From Anaerolineae bacterium (GTDB taxonomy: Bacteria > Chloroflexota > Anaerolineae > Promineifilales > Promineifilaceae): 5,061 nucleotides of DNA. The position numbers and the translations under genes were made by a program. The stretch is from positions 1 to 5,061 of the forward strand of contig JACSSI010000432.1 of NCBI GenBank assembly GCA_014879345.1. Direction: 5' to 3'. Below the pieces are notes generated by a model. It saw only the letters and a program-made list of their open reading frames with translations, was not told where the DNA came from and did not search any database. Below, piece after piece: positions 1-5,061 of this stretch (position 1 is its first letter; every line of letters starts with the position of its first letter).

Positions 1-2
1 GC

Positions 3-827
3 AATTGTGGCCGCTGTGCCATTGCCCGGGCGGGAAAGGATAATATGACCTGGCTCTCTCCTACAGTTGCACCGCTGATGGCGTATCGTAATCGCCGTCT
101 TTGCCACATTATTACGCAAGCTGGTCAGGTTATTGCCCCCACACACTTTGTGCAAACGGTCTACGAGCAAATGGGCGTTCCCACCGAGAACGTGATGGTT
201 GTGCCGCACGGCATTGAGGTTCCGCATCAAAAAATCGAGGCAATTCTGGCAAAACGGCCGTTTCCCCCAAAAAACACCCTCCGCATCGGCTACATTGGCA
301 GCATTGCCCAGCAAAAAGGCGTTCACAACCTGATCGCAGCGGTAAACCAGTTGCCAAAAGAAGGGGTAAAGTTAACCATTTACGGTGGCCTGGACGACTT
401 TCCTGAGTATGTTGCCCAGATCAAAGCCAGCGCCCAGCATCCTGGCATTCACTTTGCCGGGCGGATTCCCCGCGAGGAAATATGGGATGCCTTTGCCAGC
501 TTCGATGTGGTGGTCATGCCCACATTATGGTACGAAGCCTCACCGCTCACCATTCAGGAGGCATTTGCTGTCAAAACCCCCATCATTGCTTCCCGTATTG
601 GCGCAATGCCTGAAAAGATAACGGATGGTGTTGACGGCTTGCTTGTGCCGCCAGGCGATGTGGCTGCTTTGCATACTGCCTTGCTCTCGCTAAAAGAAAA
701 TCCAGCCCGTTTAGCACAACTACGTGCCGGGATTCAACCTGTCTACACAATGACTGAACAAGTGAAAGATATTATTGATGTTTACAGAAAGTATGTGATA
801 AAAGTTGGCACAGAAAAACCAGCGTAG
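3..827 (+). CDS. GT4-type glycosyltransferase, 3' part (5' end outside window)
   Basis: This is probably a cytoplasmic or membrane-associated retaining glycosyltransferase that moves a sugar from a nucleotide-sugar donor onto a growing surface glycan. The reading frame is open from nt 3 to the TAG at 825-827, giving 274 visible residues. The ATG at nt 45 is probably internal, because the 14 codons before it encode a Cys-x-x-Cys stretch (NCGRC) that resembles the cysteine motif found mid-protein in some GT4 enzymes. Counting from that Met, 'VPHGIEVP' (53-60) marks the interdomain region. A Glycos_transf_1 Rossmann domain follows from 'RIGYIGSIAQQKGV' (80-93). The donor-binding EX7E motif is E164 and E172 in 'WYEASPLTIQEAF', and 'DGVDGLLVPPGD' (194-205) is also typical. 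The visible length is short of the usual 370-420 residues, so roughly 100-150 are missing upstream. Family is confident; donor and acceptor cannot be read. Confidence 0.88.
   Translation, partial: NCGRCAIARAGKDNMTWLSPTVAPLMAYRNRRLCHIITQAGQVIAPTHFVQTVYEQMGVPTENVMVVPHGIEVPHQKIEAILAKRPFPPKNTLRIGYIGSIAQQKGVHNLIAAVNQLPKEGVKLTIYGGLDDFPEYVAQIKASAQHPGIHFAGRIPREEIWDAFASFDVVVMPTLWYEASPLTIQEAFAVKTPIIASRIGAMPEKITDGVDGLLVPPGDVAALHTALLSLKENPARLAQLRAGIQPVYTMTEQVKDIIDVYRKYVIKVGTEKPA
253..262. repeat. AACGGCCGTT palindrome, copy 1 (in glycosyltransferase)
   Basis: An exact 10-bp palindrome, extended to 12 bp (AAACGGCCGTTT, 252-263). It is read here in the frame that gives Lys-Arg-Pro. Confidence 0.8.
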
Positions 828-876
828 CAGCAGGTTGTGTTAAAACGCTGCATTCCCCAAAAAAATGCAATCAAGT

Positions 877-882
877 TATAAT
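877..882 (+). promoter_or_regulatory. Candidate sigma-70 -10 box (TATAAT) for the permease-LCP genes
   Basis: A perfect TATAAT lies 50 nt after the glycosyltransferase stop and 179 nt before the permease ATG. The best -35 at acceptable spacing is TTCCCC (853-858, 18-nt spacer), which matches only 3 of 6 consensus bases, and there is no extended -10 TG. If used, transcription would start near nt 889 and leave a leader of about 170 nt. The prediction rests on the -10 alone. Confidence 0.4.
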
Positions 883-887
883 GACGA

Positions 888-993
888 GTGGCATTTCACA
901 AATAGCCAATACATGTTGGGCAGAAACTTAAACAATTCATCTGAAAGTGCTCGGGTTACTAGGCACATCGTGGCATTACCTTTACAATGCCAC
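888..993 (+). promoter_or_regulatory. Leader element: three GTGGCATT copies, two forming a hairpin
   Basis: GTGGCATT occurs at 888-895 and again at 970-977, and its exact reverse complement AATGCCAC lies at 986-993. The second and third copies form a perfect 8-bp stem with an 8-nt loop (978-985). The first copy, at the predicted transcription start, could pair with 986-993 instead, so two mutually exclusive structures are possible. No T-run follows 993, so it is not a standard intrinsic terminator. It could be an operator repeat, an RNA switch or chance. The rest of the 828-1061 gap shows a weak TGCATT/AATGCA inverted repeat (849-854/864-869) and no gene. Confidence 0.35.
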
Positions 994-1047
994 CCTAACA
1001 AACAGGAACGGGAGAAATAGGTACAGATCCCAACTTCTTGAAACAAC

Positions 1048-1052
1048 AAAGG
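1048..1052 (+). promoter_or_regulatory. Ribosome binding site for the permease
   Basis: AAAGG lies 9 nt upstream of the ATG at 1062 in an A-rich context. It supports that ATG as the start of the permease. Confidence 0.55.
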
Positions 1053-1061
1053 TAAAAAACA

Positions 1062-1964
1062 ATGACTTCGGAATTAAATGACGTGCCACAGCAAACTGGC
1101 GGGGCGCGTCTGTACGACACAAACGTAGCACAAACCTGGCAGGAAAAATGGCAGGAACTGGTACATTACCGTTCCTTGTTGAAAAACTCGGTGATACGTG
1201 ATGTGAAAGTGCGTTATAAAAACTCTTTTTTGGGTATTTTATGGAGTTTGCTCAATCCATTGCTCATGATGGTCGTTTACACGGTCTTGTTTACCATTCT
1301 GATACCGAATAATTCGATTCGCATGTACCCGATTTTTATTCTGGTGGCGCTCATTCCCTGGCAATTTTTCTCGGGGTCACTCATGGGTGGGGCTGTTTCT
1401 ATTACTTCCAACGCATCATTGGTACGCAAAGTGTATTTCCCGCGTATTATGCTGCCAACCTCCGTATTGTTGTCCAACTTGGTTAATTTTTTACTCGCTT
1501 TTTCTGTGTTGCTTGTGCTTTTATTCGGATTTGGTATTGGCTTGACCATTCACGCCTTATGGGTGCCACCCATTTTGTTGACACAGCTCATTTTTATGTT
1601 GGGGCTGATGATGCTTTTAGGAACAGTCCATGTTTTTTATCGAGATGTGGTCATGGTCTTGGATGTTGTCATATTGGCCTGGTTTTTTCTGACACCTATT
1701 TTTTATCCCTTTGAACGCTTAGGTGAATCTGCCACTATTATGGGAATTACGTTCAGTCCGGCGGTTGTGATGCGCTGGCTGAATCCCATGGCCTCTATTA
1801 TTGATGGGTATCGTACTGTATTGTGGGGTACTGAGAACAGCAATGGGCCGGTTAGTATGGATCCCTCTTATTTACTGCGTACTTTTGTAACGGCCGTTAT
1901 CGTTTTTGTTATTGGCTATTTTGTCTTCCAACGATACGAGCAAAGCTTCGCTGAAAAACTGTAA
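1062..1964 (+). CDS. ABC-2 type polysaccharide/polyol-phosphate export permease (Wzm/TagG-like)
   Basis: This is an integral inner-membrane permease of an ABC exporter that moves lipid-linked glycans (O-antigen, teichoic-acid-like or capsule polymers) out of the cytoplasm. At 300 residues it is slightly longer than the usual 255-280, because of a polar N-terminal extension of about 25-30. The family's amphipathic start is visible as 'RDVKVRYKNSFLGILWSLL' (46-64). About six hydrophobic segments follow, near 56-81, 89-110, 134-160, 165-192, 196-217 and 272-289. Family motifs include 'LVRKVYFPRIMLP' (120-132), 'FYRDVV' (192-197), 'TPIFYP' (211-216) and the C-terminal 'RYEQSFAEKL', resembling the family ending 'FAEEL'. 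The partner ATPase (Wzt/TagH type) is not in this window and may lie elsewhere. The LCP gene follows after 3 nt, suggesting one transcript. Polymer identity cannot be inferred. Confidence 0.92.
   Translation: MTSELNDVPQQTGGARLYDTNVAQTWQEKWQELVHYRSLLKNSVIRDVKVRYKNSFLGILWSLLNPLLMMVVYTVLFTILIPNNSIRMYPIFILVALIPWQFFSGSLMGGAVSITSNASLVRKVYFPRIMLPTSVLLSNLVNFLLAFSVLLVLLFGFGIGLTIHALWVPPILLTQLIFMLGLMMLLGTVHVFYRDVVMVLDVVILAWFFLTPIFYPFERLGESATIMGITFSPAVVMRWLNPMASIIDGYRTVLWGTENSNGPVSMDPSYLLRTFVTAVIVFVIGYFVFQRYEQSFAEKL
1889..1898. repeat. AACGGCCGTT palindrome, copy 2 (in permease)
   Basis: An exact 10-bp palindrome, extended to 12 bp (TAACGGCCGTTA, 1888-1899). It is read in a different frame from copy 1, giving Thr-Ala-Val in the last membrane segment. 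Confidence 0.8.
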
Positions 1965-1967
1965 CTT

Positions 1968-3539
1968 ATGCAACGTCATTCCTCCTTCAAGCCAGCTGAT
2001 TTCTGGCCTCTCTTTTTCGTCGTCATTATCCTGCTTCTTGCTGCTTGTGGCAGCGCCGCCCCCCAACCTACACCTACCACTGCATCGCTGGCCGTTGTAA
2101 AACGGCCGTCTGTCACCCCTACCGCACTGGCTCCTACCGACACAGCCGAACCCACCAACACCCCGCGCCCTACCAGCGATGACCCCGATGCCACGCAAGA
2201 ACCAGAAGCCACGCCTACTTCCACGCCGACAGCAGAACCAAGCGTTACCGCTTCGCCTACCAGTCGCCCTGTGTTTGACCCTACCCTGGATGCCACGGTA
2301 GCAGTTGGTTATTTGCGTGAAGGCGAACCAACACCGGCTGTACCCATCCCAACGGCCGTTCCCACATTTGAAATCCCCAAAGGCACCACCAACATCCTGC
2401 TGCTTGGCAGCGATGACCCCATCGACAACGCTGATGCGGGGCGCACAGACACCATGATGATCGTCACCATCAACCCGGAAGGTCCCACCGCCTCCATGAT
2501 CTCCTTGCCGCGTGATCTCTACGTCTACATCCCAGGCTTCACCATGAATCGGCTCAACACCGCCATGAGCCGGGGCGATACCATTGATTATCCAGGCGGC
2601 GGCATCGGCATGTTGGAACAGACCATCCTCTACAACTTTGGTATTCCCATCCACTACTATGCTCAAGTCGATTTCCAGGGTTTCCAGGACATCGTAGATG
2701 CCATGGGCGGCGTGGATTTAGCCGTGAGCTGCGAACGGAGTGATTGGCGGCTTAAATCACCCGAGCTTTATGTTGAAGACCCTGATAACTGGGAAGTATT
2801 TACGCTGGAACCGGGGGTTCATCACATGGATGGCGATTTGGCCCTCTGGTATGCTCGCAGCCGTTTGCTCGACCCCTTATCTGACTGGGGGCGCAGCCGT
2901 CGGCAGCAGCAGCTTTTGCGTGCGATGTTTAATCAGGGACTGGATTTAGGCCTTCTTTCAGAGCTGCCTACCTTGTGGAATACTTACAGGAATACCGTCG
3001 ATACGGATATGGACATCGGTAAAATGCTGCAACTCGCTACATTGGCTCCCGCAGTCCGTGAAAATGGCATCCAGAATCTTTACCTGGCTGGAAAAACAGA
3101 ATCGTTAGTAACACCAGGTGGTGCGGCTGTGCAAATTCCAAAATGGGAGGGGCAGGGCATGATGGCAGAAACATTCCAGCAGCTATTCCAGCCGCCTGCG
3201 CTTAACCGGGCAGCCCGTCCGCCAATTACCGTTGAAATCATCAACGCCACTGGTAATCCCGATATGGGGCTGTTGGCGGCCGATAATTTGTCCTGGTTTG
3301 GTTTTGCGCCTGTCTTCGGCAGTGCAACTGACGAGACTGTTGAAAACACCCAAATTAGCTATTACAAGCCTAACTTCAAAGAGTCTTACGATTGGCTGAT
3401 TGCTTGGATTTTCGATGAGAAAACCGCCGAAATAGAACTCGCCTCAGACGACGACTACGAGTATGATTACCGTGTCGTGTTGGGTGAAGATTATGATCCC
3501 TGCCGACCACAGTTATACGCCCCACAACCAGATGAGTAA
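1968..3539 (+). CDS. LCP (LytR-CpsA-Psr) family lipoprotein with C-terminal LytR_C domain
   Basis: LCP enzymes act outside the membrane and transfer polymers from a polyprenyl-phosphate carrier to an acceptor such as peptidoglycan. This 523-residue protein starts with a lipoprotein signal: a hydrophobic stretch (13-25) and lipobox L24-A-A-C27. A Thr/Pro/Ala-rich linker spans about 28-138. The LCP domain follows: 'NILLLGSDD' (142-150), 'RTDTMMI' (159-165), 'SLPRDLYVY' (179-187), 'VDFQGFQDIVDAMGGVDL' (234-251), 'LALWYARSRL' (291-300) and 'DWGRSRRQQQLLRAM' (306-320). The acidic and Arg positions that bind pyrophosphate and metal in the family (R159/D161, R182/D183, R297/R299, R309/R311/R312) look intact. 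A LytR_C-like domain begins at 'ITVEIINATGN' (420-430) and runs to about 507, with a very acidic tail. C255 and C512 are the only other cysteines. No Shine-Dalgarno is visible; the 3-nt gap after the permease suggests translational coupling. Family confident; substrate unknown. Confidence 0.93.
   Translation: MQRHSSFKPADFWPLFFVVIILLLAACGSAAPQPTPTTASLAVVKRPSVTPTALAPTDTAEPTNTPRPTSDDPDATQEPEATPTSTPTAEPSVTASPTSRPVFDPTLDATVAVGYLREGEPTPAVPIPTAVPTFEIPKGTTNILLLGSDDPIDNADAGRTDTMMIVTINPEGPTASMISLPRDLYVYIPGFTMNRLNTAMSRGDTIDYPGGGIGMLEQTILYNFGIPIHYYAQVDFQGFQDIVDAMGGVDLAVSCERSDWRLKSPELYVEDPDNWEVFTLEPGVHHMDGDLALWYARSRLLDPLSDWGRSRRQQQLLRAMFNQGLDLGLLSELPTLWNTYRNTVDTDMDIGKMLQLATLAPAVRENGIQNLYLAGKTESLVTPGGAAVQIPKWEGQGMMAETFQQLFQPPALNRAARPPITVEIINATGNPDMGLLAADNLSWFGFAPVFGSATDETVENTQISYYKPNFKESYDWLIAWIFDEKTAEIELASDDDYEYDYRVVLGEDYDPCRPQLYAPQPDE
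2090..2107 (+). repeat. Hairpin with 7-bp stem and GTAA loop inside the LCP gene
   Basis: GGCCGTT (2090-2096) and AACGGCC (2101-2107) are perfect inverted arms around a GTAA spacer. In RNA the spacer is GUAA, which fits the stable GNRA tetraloop class. It encodes part of the linker ('AVVKRP'), overlaps the one inexact ACGGCCGT palindrome, and has no T-run after it. Function unknown. Confidence 0.5.
2101..2110. repeat. AACGGCCGTC, copy 3 with one mismatch (in LCP gene)
   Basis: The 8-bp core ACGGCCGT (2102-2109) is exact and the last base differs from the 10-mer. It encodes Lys-Arg-Pro, as copy 1 does, and forms the right arm of the hairpin at 2090-2107. Confidence 0.7.
2351..2360. repeat. 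AACGGCCGTT palindrome, copy 4 (in LCP gene)
   Basis: An exact 10-bp palindrome near the end of the Thr/Pro linker, read as Thr-Ala-Val in the same frame relation as copy 2. Confidence 0.8.
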
Positions 3540-3551
3540 CAGGTAAAGCCA

Positions 3552-3561
3552 AACGGCCGTT
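3552..3561. repeat. AACGGCCGTT palindrome, copy 5 (between LCP and UMF1 genes)
   Basis: An exact 10-bp palindrome 12 nt after the LCP stop. It is the only non-coding copy in the window. With no spacer at its centre it cannot form a normal hairpin loop and has no T-run, so it is not a terminator. Confidence 0.8.
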
Positions 3562-3597
3562 ACCCGATCAAATAGTTTCATAAAGCGTTAGCCTTAC

Positions 3598-3602
3598 AGG
3601 AG
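3598..3602 (+). promoter_or_regulatory. Ribosome binding site for the UMF1 transporter
   Basis: AGGAG lies 8 nt before the ATG at 3611. It is the strongest Shine-Dalgarno in the window and fixes the start. It contrasts with the LCP gene, which has none visible. No convincing promoter was found in the 71-nt gap before it. Confidence 0.75.
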
Positions 3603-3610
3603 AATTCGCC

Positions 3611-4951
3611 ATGACGACCCTCATCAATAATAAGCGCGAAATTCGTGGTTGGATGATGTATGATTGGGCTAATTCTGCCTTCTCAACCACTGTCGTCACC
3701 GCCTTGCTTGGCCCCTATGTACTGTCCTTGGCGCATTCCAGCGGTGCGCCCATTATGCTGGGCAGCATCGAAATCGAACCCGCCTCCATTTTCCCCTTCA
3801 GTGCCTCGCTCTCCGTTTTGCTGCAAGTCATCCTGCTTCCCATTCTCGGCACCATCGCCGACTACACCAACTTAAAAAAGAAGATGCTGCTAGCATTTGC
3901 CTACACAGGCGCGATTGCCACTATACTGCTCTTCTTTATGCAGGTTGATATGCCAGTTTTGGGGACAAATGGCGCGATATTGACGGGCAGCTTGTTATTC
4001 ATCACTGCCAATCTCTGTTTTGGAGCAGCCATCGTTTCCTACAATGGCTTTCTGCCCGACATCGCCTCCCCCGACCAAAGAGACAAAGTAAGTTCTCAAG
4101 GCTGGGCGATGGGGTATTTGGGTGGCGGTTTGCTGCTGCTTATCAATTTAGGCTTGATCACATTGATGGATGATACAGGTTTGGCGGTACGCATTAGCCT
4201 GGCGAGCGCCGGTGTGTGGTGGTTGGTGTTTACCTACCTCTTTCCGCAAAAACGTCTTGTCCAGCGAGACCCGGCACGGACGCTGCCTGAAGGCACGAAC
4301 TTGCTCTCTCATGGTATCCAGCAGATTTTGAAAACGCTGAAGGAAATGTGGCATAAATATCCCAATACCTTGCGTTACCTGGTCGCCTATCTCATCTACA
4401 ACGACGGCATCCAAACGGTGATTGTGGTGTCCACAGCGTTTGCTGCTGAAGAGCTGGGGGTTGAAACACAATCGCTGCTGTTGCTGGTGCTGATGATTCA
4501 ATTTGTAGCGTTTGGGGGGGCGTTGCTATTTGGCTGGCTGGCGGGGCGTATGGGCGCCAAGCGGGCCATTATTGTCAGCCTTGTCATTTGGTCTGGTGTC
4601 GTGATTTTTGCGTTTGCGTTTTTGTATACGGAAGTGCAATTGTTCATACTAGGCTTTGTATTGGCAATTGTCCTGGGTGGTTCACAAGCGTTAAGTCGTT
4701 CTCTGTTCTCGCAAATGATTCCGGCCGAGCAAGAATCTGAATATTTTGGCTTTTATGAAATCAGCGAACGGGGGACATCCTGGATTGGCCCTATGGCGTT
4801 TGCTTTGGCGGTGCAGTTGACTGGTTCGCAACGCATTGCCATCGGCCTGCTCATTGTCTTTTTCGTGGTTGGTCTAATTCTGTTGAGCCGTGTCAACGTG
4901 AAACAAGCGATGCTTGATTCTGGCAATGACCCAACTGGCGTTATTCTTTAA
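3611..4951 (+). CDS. UMF1-family MFS transporter (Atg22-like, PF11700 type)
   Basis: This is a multi-pass cytoplasmic-membrane transporter of the major facilitator superfamily, in the bacterial branch related to fungal vacuolar Atg22. Its substrate is not established; yeast Atg22 exports amino acids from the vacuole, but that should not be carried over directly. The 446 residues match the family's usual 420-470. Diagnostic motifs are 'GWMMYDWANSAF' (13-24), 'YNGFLPDI' (144-151), 'SSQGWAMGYLGGGL' (161-174), 'YNDGIQTV' (263-270), 'GGSQALSRSLFSQMIP' (356-371) and 'EYFGFYEISERGTSWIGP' (377-394). About twelve hydrophobic segments are arranged in two halves around a polar central loop (about 212-255). 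'GWLAGRMGAKRAI' (308-320) looks like the second-half version of the MFS loop motif. The gene looks complete, with no frameshift. It lies 71 nt after the LCP gene on the same strand, but a functional link to the glycan genes is not evident. Confidence 0.93.
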   Translation: MTTLINNKREIRGWMMYDWANSAFSTTVVTALLGPYVLSLAHSSGAPIMLGSIEIEPASIFPFSASLSVLLQVILLPILGTIADYTNLKKKMLLAFAYTGAIATILLFFMQVDMPVLGTNGAILTGSLLFITANLCFGAAIVSYNGFLPDIASPDQRDKVSSQGWAMGYLGGGLLLLINLGLITLMDDTGLAVRISLASAGVWWLVFTYLFPQKRLVQRDPARTLPEGTNLLSHGIQQILKTLKEMWHKYPNTLRYLVAYLIYNDGIQTVIVVSTAFAAEELGVETQSLLLLVLMIQFVAFGGALLFGWLAGRMGAKRAIIVSLVIWSGVVIFAFAFLYTEVQLFILGFVLAIVLGGSQALSRSLFSQMIPAEQESEYFGFYEISERGTSWIGPMAFALAVQLTGSQRIAIGLLIVFFVVGLILLSRVNVKQAMLDSGNDPTGVIL

Positions 4952-4996
4952 AATTGGTTTGTAACTCAAGTTGCCACTATGAACTCAATTTCCAAC

Positions 4997-5061
4997 TGTC
5001 ATTCTGAACGCAGTGAAGAATCCCAATATTATGGCTCAATTATTGCCGTAGGGATGCTTCG
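4997..5061. repeat. Dispersed-type inverted repeat, cut by the right window edge
   Basis: The left arm (4997-5024) begins TGTCATTCTGAACGCAG and ends GAAGAATCCC. After a 26-nt spacer, GGGATGCTTCG (5051-5061) begins what looks like the opposite arm: 9 of its 11 bases match the reverse complement of the left arm's end. The arm resembles the 'GTCATTCTGAGCG...GAAGAATC' palindromic repeat I recognise from intergenic regions of many environmental bacterial genomes, including Chloroflexota. It may be a REP- or MITE-like element, or act as a transcription terminator for the upstream gene. The right end lies outside the window. Confidence 0.65.

Noticed and set aside
849..869. TGCATT/AATGCA inverted repeat as the glycosyltransferase terminator
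   Set aside because: The stem is only 6 bp and AT-rich, with no T-run after it.
970..1000. Hairpin 970-993 as a rho-independent terminator
   Set aside because: The stem is good, but the bases after it (CCTAACAAAC) have no T-run.
2052..2380. C-rich linker coding region as a tandem DNA repeat array
   Set aside because: The Thr/Pro pattern is repetitive in protein, but the DNA has no regular period and no exact repeat unit.
1872..2666. Long minus-strand reading frame (264 codons) over the LCP gene
   Set aside because: It lies antisense to the Thr/Pro linker and LCP domain, its translation is Gly/Arg/Cys-rich low complexity, and the plus-strand frame has clear LCP motifs.
3540..3610. Separate promoter for the UMF1 gene
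   Set aside because: No pair of -35 and -10 boxes with acceptable spacing could be found; the gap holds only the palindrome and the ribosome binding site.
4148..4501. Minus-strand reading frame (117 codons) over the UMF1 gene
   Set aside because: It is Gln/His-rich with no recognisable domain, and sits opposite a well-conserved transporter frame.
1..5061. CRISPR array, tRNA, transposase, toxin-antitoxin or defence genes
   Set aside because: No regularly spaced repeats, cloverleaf or family motifs of these kinds are visible on either strand.

Overview
The window carries four genes on the plus strand, with no minus-strand gene I can support. GC content is near one half by eye. The organism is most likely an environmental member of the Chloroflexota (Anaerolineae-like). 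This is inference, based mainly on the secreted lipoprotein with a long Thr/Pro-rich 'TPT' linker ahead of an LCP domain, a style common in that phylum. No rRNA or housekeeping marker is present to confirm it.

Layout: (1) nt 3-827, the 3' part of a GT4-type glycosyltransferase whose 5' end lies left of the window. (2) nt 828-1061, a 234-base gap with a perfect TATAAT box and a leader containing three copies of an 8-mer, two of which form a hairpin. (3) nt 1062-1964, an ABC-2 type polysaccharide-export permease. (4) nt 1968-3539, an LCP (LytR-CpsA-Psr) family lipoprotein with a LytR_C domain, starting 3 nt after the permease stop. (5) nt 3611-4951, a UMF1-family MFS transporter with its own strong ribosome binding site. 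(6) nt 4952-5061, an intergenic tail that enters a dispersed-type inverted repeat cut by the window edge.

The first three genes read as part of a cell-surface glycan locus. The glycosyltransferase would add a sugar on the cytoplasmic side, the permease (with an ATPase not present here) would export the lipid-linked glycan, and the LCP protein would transfer it to an acceptor outside the membrane. The UMF1 transporter has no evident link to that pathway.

The most unusual signal is at the DNA level. The palindrome AACGGCCGTT occurs four times exactly and once with a single end mismatch. The copies lie in three different genes and one gap, and in two reading frames, which resembles a highly iterated genomic palindrome more than protein conservation. 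I see no CRISPR array, tRNA, integrase or defence system, and no clearly new multi-gene system.
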